Below, in pieces: positions 34,591 through 47,057 of a stretch of 64,000 bases of DNA. Position 1 is the stretch's first letter; each line of letters starts with the position of its first letter. Under the pieces are notes generated by a model. The model was given only the letters and a program-made list of their open reading frames with translations. It did no database searches and had not been told where the DNA came from. The DNA lies in assembly GCA_947044405.1 (NCBI GenBank), contig CAMRHE010000076.1:6554001-6618000 (forward strand). Reading direction: 5' to 3'. Position numbers and translations under genes: made by a program. Source of the stretch: Leptodactylus fallax. Taxonomy: Eukaryota; Chordata; Amphibia; Anura; Leptodactylidae.

Positions 34591-35900
34591 CCTAGAATGC
34601 AAGGGCACTGTGTAGGCATTATACTGATCGGGGGCCATATGTGGACATTATACTATGTGGGAGCCACAAGGGGCATTATACTGTTTAGGAGACAATAAGA
34701 AGGGCAATGTAGAGTAGGTGAATTGTACTGTGTATCAGTTACAAGGGGGTATTACACTATGTGGGGGGCACAAATGAGGCATGAGAAATGGAACAGTATG
34801 TGTGCCAATATCGTTAATACTGAGAGCCATGAGGACAGTACCATCTGTGCCTACACCATTTACATGAAGATGCCTTACTATCTATCCCTAACTCATGTAC
34901 AGGCAAAGCAAAAACTGTATTATCTGTGCCTACTTTTAGAGATGAGCGAATCTTTCAAAAATTTGATTTGGCAGCTTCACCGAATTTTCCGATATGATTC
35001 GATTCCATCCGAATTAATCGTGTTAAAAAACAGCTATTTCCTGTAGAACACTGTGCCTTGCAGTGGTCTTTAGTGATGTCCCAATAGGGGACCTGAACTA
35101 GCAATACAGTGATCGCTGGTTCAGCACTATAGACTGCAATACACGTATATTGCAGTCTAGAGAGGAAGTCAGCCTATGCAGACACATAGGCTGACTTCCT
35201 CACTTCTGGGCAGGATCAACCAGGTACTGGGGGCTACTAGCAAAAGAGCAGAAGAAGGGCTATATGCAGAAGTTGCATATCAGCACCCCCCGATCTCGCC
35301 GCGGGTGGTGCCGAGGGGTACATGTAGCATGGTAGAACCCTTTGGATGCCACGGTCATGTTATGCGTTGTGGGGCAGGGTGTTAGCTGTCAGTTACAGCT
35401 AACACCTGCTCCCGATGTCATGGGCGGTCCCAAAGGGGTTAAAGGGTTGTGACATCACAGGGCTGGCCGGCTGCTGATTGGCTGTATACATGGTATTGTG
35501 GGTGATCCCACATTCCCAGAGTTCCTTGCCCCATGTCCTAACATGCAGCAGCCATTTTATGAAAAAATGCGATTCGTTACCACAAAGAGTGAGGAAATCC
35601 GGATTCAAAGCGAATCAAATTTTTCCTGAAATTCGGATCGAATTCCACTTCGTCAGCTTTGATTCACTCATCTCTACCCACTTCATTTACATATAGAAAT
35701 ATGGGACAATACTATCTGTGCCAACATCATTACATAGAGAAACATGGAGTAGTGCTGTCTGTGACTATTTGGAGAGACATTGAGGCAGTACTATCTGTGC
35801 CTGCACCATTAACACTGAGATACAGGAGGGCAGTAAGATCTGTGCCTACATCTTTTAGTATCTGTGCCTGCATTATTATTAAGGAAAGGCAGGTGGGCAG
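34590..35900. repeat. Degenerate minisatellite interrupted by a MITE
   Basis: Left block 34590-34936: first a CATTATACT.TGTGGG.GCCAC type like the 58-kb array, then CTATCTGTGCCTACACCATTTACATGAAGA. Right block 35677-35880 continues with ACTTCATTTACATATAGAAA and repeated CTATCTGTGCC at 35721, 35791 and nearby, with irregular spacing. The MITE at 34939-35674 separates the blocks. Confidence 0.65.
34939..35674. mobile_element. TA-flanked GAGATGAGC MITE, GC-rich interior
   Basis: The left end GAGATGAGCGAATCTTTC and right end GCTTTGATTCACTCATCTC are inverted and flanked by TA on both sides (34937-34938 and 35675-35676). The 736-bp interior is GC-richer and contains hairpins, for example GAAGTCAGCCTATG with CATAGGCTGACTTC at 35165-35200. 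It lacks the TATTATAC/GGGGTC palindrome, so it is a sub-family or relative. Confidence 0.8.
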
Positions 35901-35945
35901 AAGATCTGCTCCTAAAGCGACTTTACTATCTGTACCTGCATCATA

Positions 35946-36190
35946 AGGTTAGGTACACACTTGTGCGGGGATTTCCATCATTCAGGTACACCCTGAACGA
36001 CAGAGAGCTGGACTACTAAAACAGTGGTTACCCACTGACACCCGCAGACCACATAGACTAAAATGGGATCCACTGGGCTTCCATCAGTTTCAGTATAAAA
36101 ACTGGAGAAACCTCATTGTACGACTTTTCTCTCCACCGATATTCTACAGTTTCTGCAACGGAGACTCCAGTGCAGATGTGAACCTAGCCT
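35946..36190. mobile_element. hAT-like non-autonomous repeat
   Basis: GGTTAGGTACACACTTGTGCGG at the left and GTGCAGATGTGAACCTAGCC at the right are imperfect inverted ends. The interior ATGGGATCCACTGGGCTTCC matches the style of a frequent frog repeat; a related piece lies at 51254-51440. Family assignment is inferred. Confidence 0.5.
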
Positions 36191-36817
36191 CAACAGCAAT
36201 TGACACAGAAGCTGTATTATCTATAACTGCTGTATTCTGTATACAGAAATCCGTGCTGCTCTTTCAAGGTGACCATTATATTAATCTGACACCTTAGTGT
36301 GTCAAAATGGTTGTGAGAGCTTGTTGTCACTTGGGCTGATGCAATTTAAGAAGCCCCAGCCATAGTAATTGCATATGTTTATAATAATAATGCTGCAATA
36401 CCATATTCAGGTACATTTGGAGGGAACTATTAAAATCTAGACAAAAATGACAGCATTTTCCGTTCGCTGAAGAATTTTGTTTGTACCAGTTATGTTATTA
36501 TTACCTATGACTAAAGTTGCTGTTTAGAAATATACGATTGTTTCCATGGAAATTTTTACAAGTCAAAAATTACTTTATAACTGTTACAGGATCTTTTCTC
36601 TAGAATTTTATACTTACTAGAACATCCAGGCAAAATAATACACTAATACACTATATTACATTGAGTGCAGAGTCTAAGGGGGCTGTACATGACACAAGAA
36701 CACCAATCATAGTATCCAAGTGTCATGCTGTGCCCCTTAGATCCTGCCGATGAAGAACACAGTGCATTACTTTTTCTGTGATGCTCCTTTGACAAAACTG
36801 AATCCTGCTATCCCAAA
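36191..36817. other. No recognisable feature
   Basis: AT-rich intergenic sequence. Confidence 0.4.
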
Positions 36818-36819
36818 TA

Positions 36820-38056
36820 CACTCATTGGCAAAAAAAATAACCCACCCTGTTAGAAATGTCAGACAATGTTGCAAAACTCGGCATACAGTTATGTCTCGG
36901 GTAAATGTGTAAATGACTACAGTTATCATCTGATTAGACACTGGGTCTTGTCACAAGAGGGCATAAAAGTGCTTCCTGTAAAAAGGCTCTCAGAGGCTAC
37001 TTTTGGGTAGTGTACCTCTTGGTGAGAGATTGATACTTGCTAGATATGCCTCTATGACACATATTTCGCTGATTTGACTTTCAGAGGGGTGCATTATTAA
37101 ACTGAGAAAGGCAGGATGGTTGTTTCAATGAATTCCCCCCCCCCCCCCACTTAAGCCCTTCTGACCTAGCTGTTAGGAGATGTTGAGAGCAGTAGTTATG
37201 TGATGACACGCACACATGGCAAACAGGCTCTGGACAGCCCAGACAGGTAACCTTTAGAGAGGATTGTTTGATGTTCCGACAAGCAGGAGCAGTTTCCACA
37301 GTTTCCTTATACACCATCCATACACAGTTGGCACCTTCATTACCCACCCCTGTCTCTACCCGTTCAATTTCCTGGCACTTAGCAGATGAAAATTTGGTGT
37401 CACTGACTATTACATGTCCTGCCATTGACAGCCAGTCACCATCACAGTGGTGTCCTGAACAAGAAACCTGACTGCTACAGACTGGAACCTTATCATCTTT
37501 AGCAATGAATCCAGGTTTCTGCTGGTGTGAGATGATCTGGGGAGCCATGACATATGAAGGTCACTCCTGGCAGAGATATGAGGGACACTAACAGCTCAGC
37601 GATATGTGCAGGACACCCTGTGGCCACATGTGTTGCCTTTCATGGCTGGGCTTCCAACTGGCATTTTTAGCAGGATAATGCTCACCCACACACACAGTAA
37701 GGGTTATCCAGGAATGCCTCCTCCAGATTACAACATTCCTTGGCCTGCCCGGCCACCAGATTTATTTCCAATCAAGCATTTATGTGGCCAGCTGGGACAC
37801 CAGATTCGGCAACCTATAAGTGTGTAAAACCTACAGGTCTAGCCACTACATCTGTGGACAAATGTGCTACAGGATACCATTCAGAAACTGTATACCTCCA
37901 TGCCCAACCCTATCTCATCTTGTATCCAGGCTAGAGGTTTTCCCCAATAAACTTCTTGTTTCGCTCTAATATCATCATTACATTCAAGCTTAGAAATTTT
38001 CATTCGATCCCAACAACTCCTTCTAGGTGCCGTATGTTTTTTTTTGTCAATGAGTG
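36820..38056 (+). mobile_element. Second Tc1-like family, copy B
   Basis: The left terminus CACTCATTGGCAAAAAAAAT follows TA (36818-36819). The right terminus ...TTTTTTTTTGTCAATGAGTG is followed by TA (38057-38058). At 1237 bp it is shorter than a usual 1.3-1.7-kb Tc1 element. The coding strand is plus and badly decayed, with a poly-C run at 37134-37149. The right-hand ~160 bp plus flank were tandemly amplified (37894-38709). Confidence 0.9.
37560..37935 (+). pseudogene. Tc1-like transposase, decayed, catalytic Glu replaced
   Basis: Visible across frames: QDNAHPHTQ (second catalytic D at 37674-37676), then WPARPPDLFPIKHL, where the expected catalytic E codon at 37774-37776 reads AAG (Lys), and a C-terminal CIQARG-type end near 37930. 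D and the mutated E position lie 100 bp apart; a DD34E arrangement needs 105 bp, so a net 5-bp loss has shifted the frame. Inactive. Confidence 0.8.
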
Positions 38057-38709
38057 TAATAATGTAGGTCCTAATCTTCTAAAATAAGCTCATGCTGGAA
38101 CCTCCATACCCAAGCCTATCTCATCTTGTATCCAGGCTAGAGGTTTTACCTAATAAACTTCTTGTTTCGCTCTAATATCATCATTACATTCACGTATAGA
38201 AATTTTCATTCGATCCCAACAACTCCTTCTAGGTGCGGTATTTTTTTTGTTGATGAGTGTAATAATGTAGGTTCTAATGTTCTAAATTAAGCTCATGCTG
38301 GCACCTCCATGCCAACCCTATCTCATCTTGTATCCAGGCTAGAGGTTTAACCCAATAAACTTCTCGTTTCGCTCTAATATCATCATTACATTCAAACATA
38401 GAAATTTTCATTCGATCCCAACAACTCCTTCTAGGTGCCGTATGTTTTTTTGTCGATTAATGTAATAATGTAGGTCCTAATCTTTTAAATTAAGATCATG
38501 CTGGCACCTCCATGCCCAACCCTATCTCATCTTGTATCCAGGCTAGAGGTTTTACCCAATAAACTTCTCATTTCGCTCTAATATCATCATTACATTCACA
38601 CATAGAAATTTTAATTCGATCCCAACAACTCCTTCTAGGTGCCGTATGTTTTTTTGTCGATGAGTGTAATAATATAGGTCCTAATCTTCTAAATTAAGCT
38701 CATGCTGGC
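37894..38709. repeat. 204-bp tandem array derived from a Tc1 terminus, 4 units
   Basis: Units start (ACCTCCAT..) at 37894, 38100, 38303 and 38506 and end at 38709 (spacings 206, 203, 203, 204). Each unit holds the last transposase codons, the 3' UTR, the terminus TTTTTGTC.ATGAGTG with its TA, and about 45 bp of flank (ATAATGTAGGTCCTAATCTT.. to CTCATGCTGG). Units are highly similar. Junctions fall at ACCTCC, close to ACTTC in the flank, suggesting microhomology. Confidence 0.92.
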
Positions 38710-39743
38710 ACTTCTTATGAACCCAACATCCATTAGTTCTTTTAAGGTATTTAAGGAGAACGCTAAAAATTGGTGATCCGCATTAATCAAAGCTAAACAA
38801 GTTGTTTTTATGCAAATATCTCATTTAATAAATCTTGCCTTTATATGTCCTAAAATTATAAATGCCAATTTACAATGAAGGTAGAAAATTTCAAGCTTTT
38901 TTTTAATGAATACTTGGCTTCACTAATGAACAGGATTCCTATTGGAATAGGGGGAAAAATAAGCAATTGACGAAAATAAATTAAAAACTAATAAAGAGGT
39001 CTCCAAACAGCTTTGTTTATGGGCCTGAGCCAAGACTGCAGAACATCAAGCTGCTTGGCATCGGAGTGTTTATAATTTTTAAGGTGATTACAAAAAGAAA
39101 TTATATCACGTTAGAAGGATTCTTTACCCTGGGAAAACTTGCTGATGTATAAATAATAGTTAATATCTGCATTTTATCCTAATACTACCTGCCGAAATAA
39201 AGACATAACATATGTTGTTCCTATGCGAAAGCATTCATAATTCAGTCTGCAAAACATAAAGACAGTTTTGTGCTCGCTTTAATGGAGACCGGACTGCCGC
39301 ATGAATAATGCTAATTTTTCATATGGCAACGAAAATGTGGGAAAAAAAAATTGCTCGAATTACTGCAGAATCACTGACGTGATTATATCTGGGATTCATT
39401 GAATTCGAGGTTATTATGGTAAATTTCCTCGTGTGAATTATTTGCTTGCTCAATGGTTATTCTCTTGACTAATAATACGGTATATATTATGGAAGCTGAT
39501 TATAAGCATAACCAATACATTACATGCAATGCGCCGATACCAATTGCCAAATGTAATCATTGAGTTCCTTTAAAATAATGTCACATTTTTAATTAAAAAA
39601 AATACCCAAAAATCGTCATTGCGGAACTTTTTTTTGAACAAAAGATTTTTTTTAAAAGAATATATACAAAGATGATAGAAAGTAAAGCCAAATCTGCCTG
39701 AGACAGTTTAAGAGAAGTGGAACATTTATGAGCATTTGCAGAT
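38710..39743. promoter_or_regulatory. Candidate conserved non-coding element (unproven)
   Basis: About 1 kb without any recognised repeat, flanked by transposons. Positions 38990-39560 hold dense AT-rich transcription-factor-like words: GAATAATGCTAATTTTTCAT, GGTTATTATGGTAAATT, ACAGCTTTGTTTATGG (Sox/Fox-like) and GACTAATAATACGG, with no coding signal. The texture resembles developmental enhancers, but this rests on composition and repeat absence only. Confidence 0.35.
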
Positions 39744-40144
39744 TTAAAGTAAATGTCCATGACACCATTTTAGGTCCCATATTAATGGTCTGAAAGCCCA
39801 ATGTCATACATCTTCCGATAACTGCCACCCTTCAGTTTTGTTTTGTTTTATCTAGATCTGTTCAGCTATTCCAAAGATATAATCCCTTTTAGTGTTGATG
39901 CAAATTAGAGTATACTAGCCTAACTGTGTGACATAAAGCAAACAGACCCCGCCCCTAGACAACCCACAGTGTTACCGCCCACTTGGCTAGTAGACCTTAG
40001 TTGGATTAGCAATAAAGGGGCTTATATCTTTGGAATGGCTGAATGAATTTGGATGAGCTAAACACCATAATGCTCAGAGTGACAGTGACAATTAGATGAT
40101 GTATATCATTGGGCTTTTCAGACCTAGTAACAGATCCTCTTTAA
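39744..40144. mobile_element. Long fold-back MITE, TTAA-ended, copy 2
   Basis: Same family as 12686-13082: left arm ATCTGTTCAGCTATTCCAAAG pairs with right arm CTTTGGAATGGCTGAATGAA, and GGTCTGAAAGCCCAATG pairs with CATTGGGCTTTTCAGACC. Outer TTAA motifs lie at 39744-39747 and 40141-40144. Ends 10 bp before the Tc1 copy at 40154. Confidence 0.85.
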
Positions 40145-40153
40145 TTATTAGTA

Positions 40154-41087
<934 letters not shown>

Positions 41088-42140
41088 TATATGTTTATAT
41101 CCACTGGAGTTCTATTTTCTGGTACATAGCTCAAAAGTCTCTACATAGATATTGAATTAAATCATAAAATTCAGGCACCACTGGAGAGAGCTTGGGAGAT
41201 TAGTTCATATATATAGAACAGCAACAAGTTTGAGTTTAACCCAAATTTTTGGAAAGTTTAGGCCAAACCTGGTTTGTTTTGACCTGTTATGCTCAGCTCT
41301 AACAATGACTATGCTTCACAAACGGCACAGAGCCACATGAGGCACAATGTTAATTGTATAGTATTCCTACTGTTCAGGTTAGTGCTGCCACAATGTAGGT
41401 TAAGAGATAAACCAGTATAGATTTTTAGATAGATTTGAGATATATCTATAGATAGATAGATAGATAGATAGATCTATATATGCAGTAATTTATAATGACA
41501 TACCTTTGTAAAATAACATTTCATTTTCAAATTGTTGAATAAAAACGTATGCAAATAATCTGTTTCTTCACCGTTCACACAGAGCTGTTTGTTTATTATG
41601 AAATATGAGGAAATATATTTATAACTTATATCTTATAACAAAATAAAGGGAAACACTTCAGGATCAAGGACCTGCTTTTTATTTGCAGCGTATTATGCAA
41701 TGAAAATCCTAATAATTATATATAAAGGAGATTTTTTTTTTTAATGAAAATAAGATATTTGAAAATAAATGATGTTCTATTTTTCGATTGTCAATAAACT
41801 ATTCTATACCGCGGAGCTGCTCCTTTCTATTGCCTGAATTAAATTCTTATTTTTACTATCTCGCTTGCCTGGTTATCTGCTCTATATAGCAATAAAATAT
41901 TAAATAAATGTAAATTGGGCTATAACATTTCCTCTGGATCATTTCATGCATTTAAAATCTACAGTATGCAATATTATACATCCGTAGTGGCACAAGTCAA
42001 TGGAATGACTGAATTTGGAGGAATTATTAAAAAACATAAACAACTGTATTCCCTTCACAGTTTAATCTCTACAGAATTCACCAGAGACCCTGTTACCTGG
42101 AGCAAGGAATGAGGCTGCACTATATTACTCAGCAGAGCCA
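41088..42140. other. Intergenic; MITE end, GATA run and repeat-poor DNA
   Basis: Positions 41216-41305 are the right terminal part of a GAGATGAGC-type MITE (AACCTGGTTTGTTTTGACC, GCTCAGCTCTA). A GATA run lies at about 41448-41473. Positions 41500-41910 are AT-rich and free of recognised repeats. Confidence 0.5.
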
Positions 42141-43060
42141 TATTAAAGGAGCTCTAAACCCAAAGTCTTCAACTTATATAAAGAATACCCTATTATCACT
42201 TACACAATGCAAAGGTGTAGTAGAGGTTGGGTGTTTGGAACGACATGTGGATTGATTGCCGGTCTATCTAATCACCAAGAAGCTATGGCCAACACCGTTC
42301 CCTCTAACCCAGGAGCTGCTCAGAGAATGTAAAGAATCTAAATATCTGCATTCCTACCTCTCCGCCCAGCAGACATCATTCTCTTCTGTGTAACGCTCCT
42401 GGGAAAAAGTCTATCTGGCATCTGTACTTGCCACATGTATTTTGCGTTAAGGTTGCTATGCCTAACAGTTAAACTGTGGCTGGGTCTGTTCAGCCAGTCA
42501 GAGGTCTGAGATTCAGAGCCAATGAGGACTTTACTTCTGCATTCAATCAAGAGCTGAGGCTGGATATTTTAACCTGACATTTTCCATACTCAGGTGCCTG
42601 GGAATGCTTTAGTATTCTCGGCTCTGTGTTCTCAGAATTCGCTCCCACTACATTAATCTGTTTTTGGCAGATTCCCTAGTTTACTGATTTTGGTTTTTCT
42701 TTCCTGGTTAATCCTTCTCTTTTTCTGTGACCACTTGGACTTGACCACAGCCTGGACTTCTGATATTTCTCTGCTTTTGTTCTGGCTATTCTCATGTTCC
42801 CCTGGTCTTTGACCCTGACTTGTGTATTACTCCTTCTGCATGCTTTAGGGCTTCTGATTTAGTCCTTACCTATGAGCTATTATTTCTTGGCACTTTGTTC
42901 TGGGGATGCAACCTGGGCTCCGAGCAGCCAAATCCATTCTGTCTTTGCACCTCTGGTGAACACCTTGGGGTTACCTTAGGCTCTGTGAACCAGAGCCTAT
43001 TGTAACTTTTTTACTTGCTGTCTGCTGGTCCTGTCAGTTATCTGCTGAATTTCAAAAAAT
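42141..43060. repeat. MITE end and CT-rich dispersed repeat, copy 2
   Basis: ATTAAAGGAGCTCTAAACCC at 42143-42162 looks like a TTAA-type MITE end. Positions 42560-43020 are the CT-rich tract (CTTGGACTTGACCACAGCC, GGTCTTTGACCCTGACTTG) related to 7990-8485 and 56200-56430. No intact coding sequence. Confidence 0.4.
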
Positions 43061-43629
43061 TGCTTAAAGCAGTTCTATTACCTTTTGGGAATCTCTTAAG
43101 CAGCAATTCCATAACAGAAAGTGCTGTAGCCTGGAAAACTGGGTAATACACTGAACACCAGGTATGTAGCATTAAATGGGGAAATCTCTTCTTAAGACAT
43201 TAGCTAATAGATTAAACACACCAAAAAAACAAAACAAAAAAAAACATGAAAATACAATAAATATAAAAAATATATAGAAAAAAACAGAGATCTGGTATAC
43301 AATTAGATGTATACCAGACAGTTTAGTATGTGAAAGATACCCTTTATTATATTACTACATAGAGACCCTTTATTATATTACTACATGGAGACAACGCATA
43401 TTACAAAGGCTTAAAACCAAGTAAAAAGTACCCAGATCAATCATGGTCCAGCAAAATAATCTGGAAAACCTTACCCTAAATCTCCAAAACCAATAAATGT
43501 AACCACTGCCACAATTTTTCTATGCATATAAGAACTAATGGTTAGATTTATATACTGCTCTAGTACCAGAGCGCAAAGTGGAAAAGCATCCAATTAGAGT
43601 ATACATAATGTACATAATACAAAAAGTCA
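43061..43629. other. No recognisable feature
   Basis: A-rich intergenic sequence. A short direct repeat CCTTTATTATATTACTACAT occurs at about 43340 and 43368. Confidence 0.45.
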
Positions 43630-44190
43630 CAATGAAACGTACACAAATGATTTTTGCCCCTTACCTCTTTGGAGTACCCTTGTTGCTCCAAATAACTCAT
43701 TTGCATATTGATAAAAAAAAGATATCTTGGCAACAGAGGTAATGATTCACAAAGGGAAAACACTGTTTGTTTTAGGTGAACCTAACCTATCTATTTGTGG
43801 GGCTGGGTTGATATACTGAGTTCTGGTGACAGTAACCTATCTACCAGCAGGGCTGGATTCATATTTGAGGTCTGGTGACCCTAACCTATCTATTTGCGGG
43901 GCTGGGGTGATATGTTGTGTTCTGGTGACCCTAACCTATCTGCGGGGCTGGGTTGATATTCTGAGTTCTGGTCACTGTAACCTATCTATCTGTGGGGCTG
44001 GGTTAATATACTGGGTTCTAGTGACCCTAACCTATCTATCTGCGGGGCTGGGTTGATATTCTGAGTTCTGGTGACCCTAACCTATCTATCTGCATGGCTG
44101 GGTTGATATACTGGCTTCTGGTGACCCTAACCTATCTATCTGCGGTCCTGGGTTGATATACTGGCTTCTGGTGACACACTTCCTTTAAAT
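43630..44190. mobile_element. TTAA-type fold-back MITE carrying a 50-bp array
   Basis: TTGTTGCTCCAAATAACTC, GCATATTGATAAAAAAAAGA and GATATCTTGGCAACAGAGG match the interior of the element at 3796-4170. The right end is TCTGGTGACACACTTCCTTTAAA. Between them the arm sequence is repeated eight times. The left outer arm is lost. Confidence 0.75.
43775..44178. repeat. 50-bp minisatellite, 8 units, inside a MITE arm
   Basis: TAACC of the unit CCCTAACCTATCTATCTGCG occurs at 43783, 43833, 43882, 43932, 43978, 44028, 44078 and 44128 (steps 50, 49, 50, 46, 50, 50, 50). Each unit ends GGGTTGATATACTG..TTCTGGTGA. Related copies of the same MITE carry one or two units. Confidence 0.93.
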
Positions 44191-45061
44191 GTATTCAAAT
44201 TAATAATTAGATACACTTTGCATCAGTTCTAAGAATGATCCATCTGACCATCTTTTTCACAGATTCCAACAGTATTTTAGCCCTTATTGTCCTATATGAG
44301 GCCACAAAAGTTATTCTAGCTATGTAGTTGTGAACTTTCCACAGTGTCCCATTTATTTCTCATCCTTTTTGCATCTATAGCTTTTCTATAGCATTATATC
44401 TTCATGCATTGCAACCTTGTCACTGACATGTAACTAGATGTATTAACATCTAAGCGGTGGCATAACAAAGGTGAGAATAAATATAAACTTATAGAATGTT
44501 ACAGAAATTATCACATCAGGTTCATTAAAATTAATAACATAGAACATGTTACATTTATGTGACAAAGAGCAAGGTAGGCTGGGAGGCTTCTCAGTGTGTT
44601 AAGACGTCTTTCTAGTTATTTGCTCATTTTTTAATGTGGCTAAGTGCCCATGAGAAATATTATTAACAAACTATATATACTTTTTACACACTGTGGGGCA
44701 TTTGTATAAATAGTGCCGCCATCTAGTGCACACACATTTATGGCTGTATTATGACTCTATAGGAAGGTGCCCATACCTGTGGTCCTCATATGGAGGCATG
44801 ATGTACAACGTTGTATGGGGTGCTGTATTACAGAGGTATTCTTTATAGGATTAAAGACAATGCCATATGGAGGTGCAGTTTTATGGCTTACAAGGCATAA
44901 AAATATGCAATTTTTTGCGCAAATCGCCAATTGCAACTTTTTTTTGTTTCTTGGTCACTTCTCCAAAAAGTAGGCATGGTGAAGGTGGGCAGGGGGCCAG
45001 GCTATCTGCCCCACCAGATTTACCATCATTTACATAAATGACAGGGGAAAGGCTATGAGTA
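44191..45061. other. Intergenic, no supported feature
   Basis: Unrecognised sequence with no coding motif. Confidence 0.4.
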
Positions 45062-45410
45062 GAGATGGGAGAATCAATTCGCAACTAAACAGATTTGACC
45101 CAAATATTCAAAATTATTATTTTTTTTTTTAAATCGAACAATTCAGGATTTGGGTCCGGACAAACCAAAAATGCAATGCAATGCGACATGCATTGCAGTA
45201 AATTATTATACTTTGGGGTCTCTTTAGACCCCAGAGTATAATAGGTGGAGGCCCAAAATAAAAAAACGTTTATATTCACCTTCCATTACCTCTTTTGGGC
45301 CTCCTTGTGTCCGGCACTCTCCTCAGGATGTCATGTGCCTGGGGTCACCACTGAGGCCTGTGATTGAGCCACAGCAGTGACATGGGCTTGCTAAGCATCA
45401 TGAGCATCAT
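45062..45410. mobile_element. GAGATGAGC MITE, right-truncated
   Basis: GAGATGGGAGAATCAATTCG follows TA (45060-45061). A near-perfect palindrome ATTATACTTTGGGGTCTC / TTTAGACCCCAGAGTATAAT lies at about 45204-45243, followed by the family interior (TTCACCTTCCATTACCTCTT). It fades near 45410 with no right terminus. Confidence 0.7.
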
Positions 45411-45590
45411 GGAAATCAAGGTGGATTGGGTTGGGTACACTTGTATCTTCTAGGCTTATTGACTATGAATGTATACTACTCCCACTGAGTAGCTTTAGAA
45501 GCCAAAACCAGTGTGGATCATTAAGAGAGAGAAAGTGAAAAGAACAGTGCTATTCGTCCTCTTTTTCCAGTTCTTTTCTCATTTTGGCTA

Positions 45591-46119
45591 GAGATGAGTG
45601 AACCAGTTTGGCTCATTTTTTGCAGTTTGTCACCCACAAATTACTATTATTCTCTTGGATCTCTTCTAACTCCAGAGTATAGCAAGCAGTAAACTGAGGC
45701 CCAGAAAAAATGACTAATATACACTGATACTCACCTTCCATCACCTCTCCTTGGCTCCCTGGTGGTGTCTGGTGCTTCTTCACTGGCTTATTTGGTCCTC
45801 TTCTGGCTTCTTCCAGTGTCCGAGTTGATGTCAGTGGCTTTGGGGGTCTTCCGAGGCTCAATCATATTTGGGGCACACCAATGACATGACGTTTGCATCA
45901 AAGCAGCATGACGTCAGCACGCCCCAAATGAACAGTCAGGCTTCAGCTGACCCCCACAAGGAAGTCCAGGAGAGCTGAGGGACTGTTTATTATTTTTCCG
46001 GTCCTCCAATTATTATACTCTGAGTCTGAAGAGTCCCCAAAGTATAATAATAGCACTTCTGGTGGTGGCCAATCTTCACAAATATTCGCAAAACAAATCT
46101 TTTTAGGCTGACCCATATC
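45591..46119. mobile_element. TA-flanked GAGATGAGC MITE
   Basis: GAGATGAGTGAACCAGTTTG at the left and GGCTGACCCATATC at the right, with TA on both sides (45589-45590 and 46120-46121). It has two palindromic half-modules (about 45644-45680 and 46010-46048, the latter ATTATACTCTGAGTCTGAAG). 529 bp. Confidence 0.75.
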
Positions 46120-47057
46120 TAGTTGTGGTTTCAAAGACTGAATGCAAAAATCTGAAGGTCTGAGCTCCATGTGAGCTCTGAAACAGTGTAGCAAGATATA
46201 TACTTACATATGTAACCAACAGTATGTCTATTGACTGACCACAAGCAGATAAACCAGTGAAGACTGATACACAAAATACAGTAAATGGACCAAGTTTTAT
46301 CTCCATAATGGATATGCCTGTCATCCATTTGTTACAGGAACCGGACCCTCCCAATACAGGAATATTGAGGGTAATGTCAACAAAGACGGATTTTTCTCAT
46401 TAACCATTATTTAGTATTATTATAGAAACACATGCTTAAAAATATCCCTTTAAGTGAAGTTCCTATCCTTGTACCTAATAAATAGCATTACCGTTCTCAT
46501 GTAGTACTCTAAAATTGGTCTTATTTTCCCAGTATTTTCAGACTCAATTTATCTTGTTAGCAACCTGCAGAATCACACGGGCCTGCCATTAGACAGACCT
46601 TGCATTGTACTGCCCACATAAAGGGTCAGCTATGAAAGACTAATACTAGGACACAGACTTTGTATGTAGTTTCAGCATAACTCAGAATCAATAGGACAGC
46701 TCCATTAGACGGCTGCCATTCCATTAGACATCCACATGAAGCCTGTCCCCGTTAACAGGACAACGATGTGAAGCCCATTCATCCATTTCTTTTGCTTCTA
46801 CCTCAGTTTTTTTCAACAACATATTGTACAGTATTTTCCACAACTGATAATGTGTCCATATAAAAGACAGTTCTATGTATCCGAATACTCGCTCTTAGAT
46901 ACTAATACATTCTCTTTTTTTCTAATTTTGGAAATGTTATGATTGGAGATTTTTTTATTCTAATTTCTGTACATAATTATGGAGGCCGTCATCTTGCTTG
47001 AGCTTCTGTTAACATCAGAGGTACGCTTTACAGAAGCCACATGAACTATAAGAATTA
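46120..47057. other. Intergenic, partly repeat-poor
   Basis: No supported feature. Positions 46430-47040 are AT-rich without recognised repeats. Confidence 0.4.

Noticed and set aside
37081..37548. 155-residue minus-strand open frame with Cys/His pairs
   Set aside because: It is antisense to the Tc1-like transposase relic 36820-38056; the Cys/His spacing fits no zinc-finger pattern.
36820..38056. An active Tc1 transposase gene
   Set aside because: The catalytic Glu codon is AAG, the D-to-E interval is 5 bp short, and stops and a poly-C run disrupt the frame.
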